From: an uncultured Collinsella sp.
GTDB taxonomy: Bacteria; Actinomycetota; Coriobacteriia; Coriobacteriales; Coriobacteriaceae
Assembly: GCA_900551015.1 (NCBI GenBank)
Contig: URUI01000023.1
Location: 1-27,743 of the forward strand
Direction: 5' to 3'
DNA length: 27,743 bases
The notes beneath the pieces were generated by a model, which did no database searches, was not told the origin of the DNA, and worked only from the letters and a program-made list of their open reading frames with translations. Shown piece by piece: positions 22,901 through 27,743 of this stretch. The translations under genes and the position numbers were made by a program. Positions within the stretch are counted from its first letter, which is position 1. The number at the start of each line of letters is the position of its first letter.

Positions 22901-23038
22901 GGCCGCCCCGTAGCGAGGCCCCGGACCTTTGCTCGATATGAGTTCCGCACGAACAGGAGGCGCCAGTGGCGCCTCCGTCGTGAGCCAGGACTGTCCGAAA
23001 TAGCGAGTAAAGGTCCGGGGCCTCGCTACGGGACGGCC
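22901..23038. repeat. 138-bp near-perfect palindrome with nested hairpin, downstream of nrdD
   Basis: Arms of 35 bases (22901-22935 and 23004-23038) match with only two differences. The central part contains a second perfect hairpin, GGAGGCGCC-agt-GGCGCCTCC (22956-22976), flanked by CACGA and TCGTG that extend it. The element starts 12 bases after the nrdD stop. No transposase is present and no U-tract follows. It may be a MITE-like repeat or a long structured RNA, and would make a double-stranded stem suitable for RNase III. Confidence 0.85.
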
Positions 23039-23049
23039 TGGGATGACTA

Positions 23050-25272
23050 TTAGAGATGCAGCACGCGGTCGCGGATCTCCTCGGTTCGACCCTGGTTCCA
23101 GAACTGGGTACCGATGTAGCCGCACGTACGACGGGCGACATTCATCTTCTCCTGGTCGCGGTTGCCGCAGTTGGGGCACTCCCACACCAGCTTACCGTCG
23201 TCCTCGACAATGCGGATCTCGCCATCGTAGCCGCACACCTGGCAATAATCGCTCTTGGTGTTGAGCTCGGCGTACATGATGTTGTCGTAGATGTACTGCA
23301 TCACGCGGATGACAGCCTTGAGGTTGTCCTGCATGTTGGGAACCTCGACGTAGGAGATGGCACCGCCCGGCGAAAGCTGCTGGAACATGCCCTCGAACTT
23401 AAGCTTGTCGAATGCGTCGATCTCCTCGGACACGTGGACGTGGTAGCTGTTGGTGATGTAGCCCTTGTCCGTCACGCCCGGGATGATGCCAAAACGACGC
23501 TGTAGGCACTTGGCGAACTTGTAGGTCGTCGACTCAAGCGGGGTACCGTACAGCGAGAAGTCAATATCGCTTTCGGCCTTCCACTCCGCGCACTTGTCGT
23601 TCATGCGCTGCATGACGGCCATGGCAAACGGCGTGCCCTCCTTCTCGGTGTGGCTGTGACCCGTCATGTACTTGACGCACTCATACAGACCGGCATAGCC
23701 CAGGCTGATGGTGGAATAGCCGCCCACGAGCAGCTTATCGATCGTCTCGCCCTTCTTCAGACGCGCCAGGGCACCGTACTGCCAAAGAATCGGCGCGGCA
23801 TCCGAAAGCGTGCCCATCAGGCGCTCATGACGGCACAGCAGGGCACGATGGCACAGCTCGAGGCGCTCGTCGAAGATCTTCCAGAACTTGTCCATGTCCT
23901 GATGCGAGCTCAGTGCGACATCAGGCAGGTTAATGGTCACAACACCCTGGTTAAAGCGGCCATAGTACTTAGGCTTGCTCGGGTCGTAGTTCAGTGCATT
24001 GGCAACGTTATTAAAGCCGTTGCCCGAGCGGTCGGGCGTCAGGAAGCTGCGGCAGCCCATGCAGGTATAGCAATCGCCGTTGCCGGCGGTCTCGCCCTTA
24101 GACAGCTTGAGCTCGCGCATCTTCTTCTCGGAGATGTAGTCGGGCACCATGCGTTTGGCGGTGCACTTGGCAGCCAGCTGGGTCAGGTAGAAGTACGGGG
24201 AATTCTCGTGAACGTTATCGTCCTCGAGTACATAGATAAGCTTGGGGAATGCCGGGGTAATCCAAACGCCGGCCTCGTTCTTAACACCCTCGTAGCGCTG
24301 GCGAAGCGTCTCCTCCACGATCATGGCAAGGTCGTGCTTCTCCTGAGGCGTACGAGCCTCGTTAAGATACATAAAGACCGTCACGAACGGCGCCTGGCCA
24401 TTGGTGGTCATAAGGGTCACGACCTGATACTGAATCGTCTGGACGCCGCGACGGATCTCATCGCGCAGGCGATCCTCAACAACCTCGCGGACCTTTTCGG
24501 GAGATGCGGAAACGCCGAGCTCCTCGAGCTCGCGGGCGACCTCGCCGCGAATCTTTTGACGGCTCACCTCGACGAACGGGGCAAGATGGGTCAGCGAAAT
24601 CGACTGGCCACCGTACTGGGAGGAAGCGACCTGGGCGATGATCTGCGTCGCGATGTTGCAGGCGGTCGAGAAGCTGTGCGGCTTCTCAATCAGCGTACCC
24701 GAGATAACAGTACCGTTCTGGAGCATATCCTCCAGGTTCACTAGGTCGCAGTTATGCATGTGCTGGGCAAAGTAGTCCGAATCATGGAAGTGAATCAGAC
24801 CCTCATTGTGAGCATCCACAATCTCCTGGGGCAGCAGCACACGCTGGGTCAGGTCCTTGGAGATCTCGCCGGCCATGTAGTCACGCTGAACGGAATTGAC
24901 GGTCGGGTTCTTGTTGGAGTTCTCCTGCTTGACCTCTTCGTTATTGCACTCGATGAGCGACAGAATCTTGTCGTCGGTCGTGTTCTTCTGGCGCTTCAGG
25001 CTCTGAACATAGCGATAGATGATGTAGTGGCGGGCAACCTCGTAGCAGTCGAGACGCATGATCTCGTCCTCGACCAAATCCTGGATCTCCTCGACCGAAA
25101 CGGTGTGTCCGGCATTCTCACATGCCTCGGCAACGTTTTGTGCCGCATAAACCACCTGACGGTCGGTTAGACGAAAGCTCTCCTCGACCTCCAAGTTTGC
25201 GGCGCGGATGGCATTGACGATCTTATCGATGTCAAAGACAACCTCGGTGCCGCTGCGCTTGATGATCTTCAT
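23050..25272 (-). CDS. nrdD: Anaerobic ribonucleoside-triphosphate reductase (class III)
   Basis: A 740-residue glycyl-radical enzyme making deoxynucleoside triphosphates without oxygen. The N-terminal ATP-cone (about residues 2-90, starting MKIIKRSGTEVVFDIDKIVNAI) is the allosteric site. Catalytic and structural cysteines include CMGCRSFLTPDR in the barrel. Near the C-terminus two zinc Cys pairs (CQVCGYDG and CPNCGN) precede the glycyl radical loop RTCGYIGTQFWNQGR, the Gly of RTCGY being the radical site. The start ATG has AGAGG upstream; ten earlier codons in frame lie in the leader. It is activated by NrdG, whose gene lies 426 bases downstream beyond two palindromes. A promoter with NrdR boxes is about 230 bases upstream. 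Confidence 0.96.
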   Translation of the reverse strand: MKIIKRSGTEVVFDIDKIVNAIRAANLEVEESFRLTDRQVVYAAQNVAEACENAGHTVSVEEIQDLVEDEIMRLDCYEVARHYIIYRYVQSLKRQKNTTDDKILSLIECNNEEVKQENSNKNPTVNSVQRDYMAGEISKDLTQRVLLPQEIVDAHNEGLIHFHDSDYFAQHMHNCDLVNLEDMLQNGTVISGTLIEKPHSFSTACNIATQIIAQVASSQYGGQSISLTHLAPFVEVSRQKIRGEVARELEELGVSASPEKVREVVEDRLRDEIRRGVQTIQYQVVTLMTTNGQAPFVTVFMYLNEARTPQEKHDLAMIVEETLRQRYEGVKNEAGVWITPAFPKLIYVLEDDNVHENSPYFYLTQLAAKCTAKRMVPDYISEKKMRELKLSKGETAGNGDCYTCMGCRSFLTPDRSGNGFNNVANALNYDPSKPKYYGRFNQGVVTINLPDVALSSHQDMDKFWKIFDERLELCHRALLCRHERLMGTLSDAAPILWQYGALARLKKGETIDKLLVGGYSTISLGYAGLYECVKYMTGHSHTEKEGTPFAMAVMQRMNDKCAEWKAESDIDFSLYGTPLESTTYKFAKCLQRRFGIIPGVTDKGYITNSYHVHVSEEIDAFDKLKFEGMFQQLSPGGAISYVEVPNMQDNLKAVIRVMQYIYDNIMYAELNTKSDYCQVCGYDGEIRIVEDDGKLVWECPNCGNRDQEKMNVARRTCGYIGTQFWNQGRTEEIRDRVLHL

Positions 25273-25497
25273 CCTCTTGCCTCTTTCGGGTCGTAGCCTC
25301 ATTGCGCTTCAGAGCCAAACGATGCCCGGCAGGGCTTGCCCCTGTCTTGCGGCGCCGTCGCGCAATCTGTGTTCTCGATAAACCATAGGTCCTCATGCGG
25401 ACAATCCTCGCGGCCGATCAAGCGGCTCAAAGGCTTGTCCAAATGGGACGATTAAGGTCTTCGTTCTCTGTCCGCCATCTATCATACGACAAAGACG

Positions 25498-25545
25498 CAT
25501 CTATATCCTGTATTCTTTTTTTAGGTCAAACACAACATATAGTGT
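25498..25545 (-). promoter_or_regulatory. nrdD promoter with paired NrdR boxes
   Basis: ACACAACATATAGTGT (25530-25545) fits the NrdR box consensus at 15 of 16 positions. A weaker site lies at 25498-25513 (CATCTATATCCTGTAT, about 10 of 16), centred exactly 32 bases away, the spacing typical of paired NrdR boxes. On the minus strand TTGACC (25524-25529), 18 bases, TATAGA (25500-25505) form a promoter: the -10 lies inside the weak box and the -35 abuts the strong one. NrdR is a dNTP-sensing repressor of ribonucleotide reductase genes. The leader to nrdD (25273-25497) has no gene. Confidence 0.8.
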
Positions 25546-25559
25546 TTCAGCAGGTCAAA

Positions 25560-25872
25560 GCAATTGGTCATTTTGCAGACGCATTAAAAATGAGGGGCAT
25601 TGGACAAGTCGGTAAAACGTTACCAACACGGCTACCTGCATGGCAGTTATAAAACCCCCTTAGTCAAGCCGCTGACAAATCCTACCAAAACCAAGCCGCT
25701 CACGCCAAAAGAATCCAAAAGATTATGCTTGACCAACATGTTGCGGTCGTGCCTTGCCGAGCCTCATGCAACCGCGGCACGAGTCCTTGAAAGATATGTG
25801 TATTCAAACGGAGAAGATGAGAGTTTCCCCGGATGACTACTGAGAAGCATCCCGGAAGATCAAAAACTCGAA
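25560..25872. other. AT-richer gene-poor stretch next to tRNA-Val
   Basis: This stretch is visibly less GC-rich than its surroundings and has no clear gene. A plus-strand frame (25600-25836, TTG start, 78 codons, Lys/Thr/Pro-rich) has only a cramped AGGGG SD and no recognisable family; it may be a remnant. Being at the 3' side of a tRNA gene, the region is a likely scar of a lost integrated element, but no integrase or second tRNA end was found. Confidence 0.4.
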
Positions 25873-25908
25873 ATTTGGTGACGTATTTGGCGACACATTT
25901 GGCAACCA
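25873..25908. repeat. Three tandem 12-bp repeats near the tRNA-Val 3' end
   Basis: ATTTGGTGACGT, ATTTGGCGACAC and ATTTGGCAACCA follow each other without gap; the first six bases are identical in all three. They lie about 45 bases from the tRNA 3' end, beyond its terminator. Such iterated sites can be binding sites for a recombinase or regulator, or the end of an integrase-type gene. Confidence 0.55.
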
Positions 25909-25916
25909 AAACAAAA

Positions 25917-25944
25917 CAGCCCAGAGGACATAGCCTCTGGGCTG
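25917..25944 (-). terminator. Terminator of tRNA-Val
   Basis: A perfect 11-bp stem CAGCCCAGAGG/CCTCTGGGCTG with a 6-base loop, followed on the minus strand by TTTTGTTTTGG, 8 bases after the tRNA 3' end. Confidence 0.88.
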
Positions 25945-25952
25945 CGAACATT

Positions 25953-26027
25953 TGGTGGGCGTTAGAAGATTTGAACTTCTGACCTCTTCCGTGTCAGGGA
26001 AGCGCTCTCCCCCTGAGCTAAACGCCC
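25953..26027 (-). tRNA. tRNA-Val (anticodon GAC)
   Basis: A complete 75-base tRNA including an encoded CCA. The 7-bp acceptor stem (GGGCGTT/AACGCCC), D-stem GCTC/GAGC, anticodon stem CTTCC/GGAAG with loop CTGACAC, and T-stem AGAAG/CTTCT with loop TTCAAAT all pair perfectly. The anticodon GAC reads valine codons GUC and GUU. It has its own promoter and terminator and is a single-gene unit. Confidence 0.97.
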
Positions 26028-26056
26028 GATCAAGGGTGCGCGAGTGCGCAGGGAAT

Positions 26057-26085
26057 AATATAACGGAGCTCCCGCCCACTGGCAA
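26057..26085 (-). promoter_or_regulatory. tRNA-Val promoter
   Basis: On the minus strand TTGCCA (26080-26085), 17-base spacer, TATATT (26057-26062), about 30 bases before the tRNA 5' end. Between it and the next plus-strand gene (26086-26258) only a small hairpin (ACGCGA-cttt-TCGCGT, minus strand) and AT boxes near 26195-26215 are visible. Confidence 0.75.
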
Positions 26086-26258
26086 GAACTATTTTTTAAA
26101 AAGTGGCAACTTGCGACCCTATCGGCCCCCGATCCGGTGCGAGCAGTACGCGAAAAGTCGCGTTTGTACCCCCGATGAACTGCACATTCGCGTAAAATAT
26201 TCCCATTATGGGCAAATGGTGTCCAGGTAGTTTACGATGCGGCATCTGGGGGAGGGGC

Positions 26259-27142
26259 ATGTCGGACGCGCGCTCACTGCGAAAACAGTTCAATCGCATG
26301 CTCGCCACGTTGCTGGTGGCCCTTGCTGCTGCCGGAGCCGTAACATATGCCTGGTACATCTACAACGCCAACCGCCACATCACCGATGTCAAGATGGCCG
26401 CGGGCACGGGCGTGACCTTCCTCATCTCCAACGAGTACGACGGCGAATACAAGACCAACGCCGGCCTGAGCTTTTCGGGCCTGCTCGATCCCGTCTCGAC
26501 CGACAACGTGCTCAACGGCTTCCAAAAGGTAACGGGCTTTACCGGCGGAACCACCCAGGACTCGCTCTTTGCCAGCATGTTTGGCGCCGCCGAGCACTCC
26601 GACTACTACAAGACCTCCCTGTACCTGGCTACCAATTCGGCCGCGACCGACGTGTACCTGTCGGGCATCGACTTTACCGAGCAGGACCCGGCAAACCCCA
26701 TCTCCACCGCCCTGCGCGTGGGCCTGGTTACCTATGCTCCGGGGCAGGGCGACACCGTTACGGGGCAGTATGTCTTTGAGGTCTCAGGCGAGCGCAATCC
26801 CCAGGCGCGCTACAACACGCTCGACGGCAAGGATGCCGGCGAGAACGAGCAGAACACCTGGTGCTCGACAGCACCCGCTCCAATGGCGCCACGGTTCATT
26901 TTGACCAGCTGACTAGCGCAAACTTCTGCGACTACAACGAAGACACCGGCATCGTGAGCCTCAAGGAGGCTACGACCAAGATCTGCAGCCTGCCCGCCGC
27001 TGCCAAGGGCGCCAACCGCAGCACGCCTGTGCGCGTGGATGTGTACGTGTGGCTGGAAGGCTGCGACCCCGACTGCACCAACAACCTAGCCGCCACCAGT
27101 CTGCAATCGCTGGCGCTGCGCTTTGCCGGCAAGCGTTCGTAA
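26259..27142 (+). pseudogene. Exported YAWY-type surface protein, broken by a one-base frameshift
   Basis: Restoring one G near 26860-26861 joins two frames into a protein of about 294 residues. It starts MSDARSLRKQFNRML behind GGGGGAGGGGC, has one hydrophobic segment ending AGAVTYAWYIYNANR, and a large exported beta-rich region. The TYAW motif right after the hydrophobic core resembles the SipW-dependent signal of TasA/camelysin-type proteins. The C-terminal part DVYVWLEGCDPDCTNN has paired Cys, and the end is LALRFAGKRS. As read, translation ends at 26912 with an aberrant tail, while the continuation resumes in another frame (VLDSTRSNGATVHFDQL). The break may be real or a sequencing or assembly error. 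It is followed 11 bases later by a paralogue. Confidence 0.78.
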
Positions 27143-27153
27143 GGGGGCCGGGG

Positions 27154-27743
27154 ATGAGTACATCGAACATCAAAGACATCCTAAGCTCGCGCCGCCGCAT
27201 GGTTGCTGCGGCCGCATGGATGCTGGTGCTGGTAGCTGCCTTGAGCGCCGCCACCTACGCCTGGTTTAGCAACTCGCGCTACACCAACGTGACGCCCGTG
27301 GCGCATACGGTAAGTGACGAGGGCTCCGACCTGCAGATTGGCCTTTCGGCCAACGGGCCCTGGGACACGACGGCCACGCTTGCCGACGCCGACAAGACGC
27401 TCTATCCCATCTCGACGTCGGACCTTTCCCGCTTTTGGCGCGGCACGTTCCAAAACGCCGCGGGCATCACGACCGACTACGCCGACTGCACCGCGCAGCT
27501 GGACGACTATGCCCTTTCGGGCACGCTGTACCTTAAGGGCGGCGACAGCGCCCTCAACGTGTACCTGCATCCGGGTCAGATGAGTGTGACGAGCGACCCA
27601 CAGCTGCTGGCCGCACTGCGCCTGGGGCTTGTGATCACGACCCAGTCGGGTACGCAGACGCACATCTTTACCTGCGACGACCTGGGCAGCACCGCGGGCG
27701 CCACCAGCAGGCGCACCACCGCGCAAGACGGCGTGGTCGTGGC
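27154..27743 (+). CDS. Exported YAWF-type surface protein, partial (runs off window)
   Basis: An open frame of 196 complete codons reaching the right edge without a stop. It begins MSTSNIKDILSSRRRM after GGGGGCCGGGG, and has a hydrophobic segment (AAAAWMLVLVAALSAA) ending in TYAWFSNSRYTNV, the same TYAW motif as the gene before it. The exported part shares layout with the upstream protein: the block LSGTLYLKGGDSALNVYL corresponds to its TSLYLATNSAATDVYLSG, and LLAALRLGLVITT to STALRVGLVTY, showing they are paralogues. Start spacing of 11 bases from the previous stop indicates an operon. The C-terminus is outside the window. It is probably a cell-surface or fibre-like protein; the assignment is inference from motif and architecture. 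Confidence 0.82.
   Translation, partial: MSTSNIKDILSSRRRMVAAAAWMLVLVAALSAATYAWFSNSRYTNVTPVAHTVSDEGSDLQIGLSANGPWDTTATLADADKTLYPISTSDLSRFWRGTFQNAAGITTDYADCTAQLDDYALSGTLYLKGGDSALNVYLHPGQMSVTSDPQLLAALRLGLVITTQSGTQTHIFTCDDLGSTAGATSRRTTAQDGVVV

Noticed and set aside
22737..23141. 134-codon minus-strand frame across the nrdD-nrdG gap
   Set aside because: It overlaps the end of nrdD in another frame and runs through the palindrome; no SD or recognisable domain.
23650..24744. 364-codon plus-strand frame
   Set aside because: It is antisense to nrdD, which is unmistakable; no SD.
26096..26206. Short minus-strand frame (36 codons, MGIFYANVQF...) before the surface-protein genes
   Set aside because: No SD, lies across the probable promoter region of the plus-strand genes, and has no family match I can recognise.

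Overview
The window is GC-rich, densely coded DNA with strong Shine-Dalgarno (SD) sequences and frequent GTG/TTG starts. The gene content fits an anaerobic, gut-type actinobacterium, most likely Coriobacteriia and Collinsella-like: oxygen-sensitive class III ribonucleotide reductase, a DUF3793-flavodoxin pair, a 4Fe-4S aldo-keto reductase, a YolD-like protein and YAW-type surface proteins. The taxonomic call is inference; there is no rRNA in the window.

Layout. 1-2150: a YolD-like gene, a membrane-anchored heavy-metal (HMA) protein behind a metal-type operator, then DUF3793 plus flavodoxin. 2210-5460: a minus-strand polar amino-acid ABC importer (lipoprotein, permease with an unusual exported N-terminal domain, ATPase) bounded by a clear promoter and terminator. 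5520-9720: endonuclease IV, an Fe-S aldo-keto reductase, a cyclase-family hydrolase and a ketopantoate-reductase-type enzyme. 9750-13725: a small membrane protein, a secreted coiled-coil protein, and a sulfur locus in which metY is preceded by a candidate cysteine-containing leader peptide and is divergent from a LysR regulator. 13825-16345: RNase HI, a Gfo/Idh/MocA oxidoreductase with acylphosphatase, and a PerR-like regulator. 16423-18313: a HAD phosphatase and an orphan UreE-SlyD pair suggesting nickel handling. 18434-20298: membrane dipeptidase and a YgjP-type metallopeptidase. 20305-25545: a minus-strand run with folate genes (folE, HD-domain protein, folB) and nrdD/nrdG, whose promoter carries a pair of NrdR boxes. 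25560-26085: an AT-richer gene-poor stretch ending at tRNA-Val(GAC). 26259 to the end: two tandem paralogous exported proteins of the YAWF/YAWY type, the first broken by a one-base frameshift, the second running off the window.

The most unusual parts are: the 426-bp nrdD-nrdG gap filled by two very large inverted repeats (one 35-bp arms with a nested hairpin); the metY leader peptide with competing RNA structures; the UreE-SlyD couple without urease; the HD hydrolase lodged between folE and folB, which may fill the missing dephosphorylation step; and the paralogous surface-protein array at the right edge. No CRISPR array, rRNA or intact mobile element was seen.
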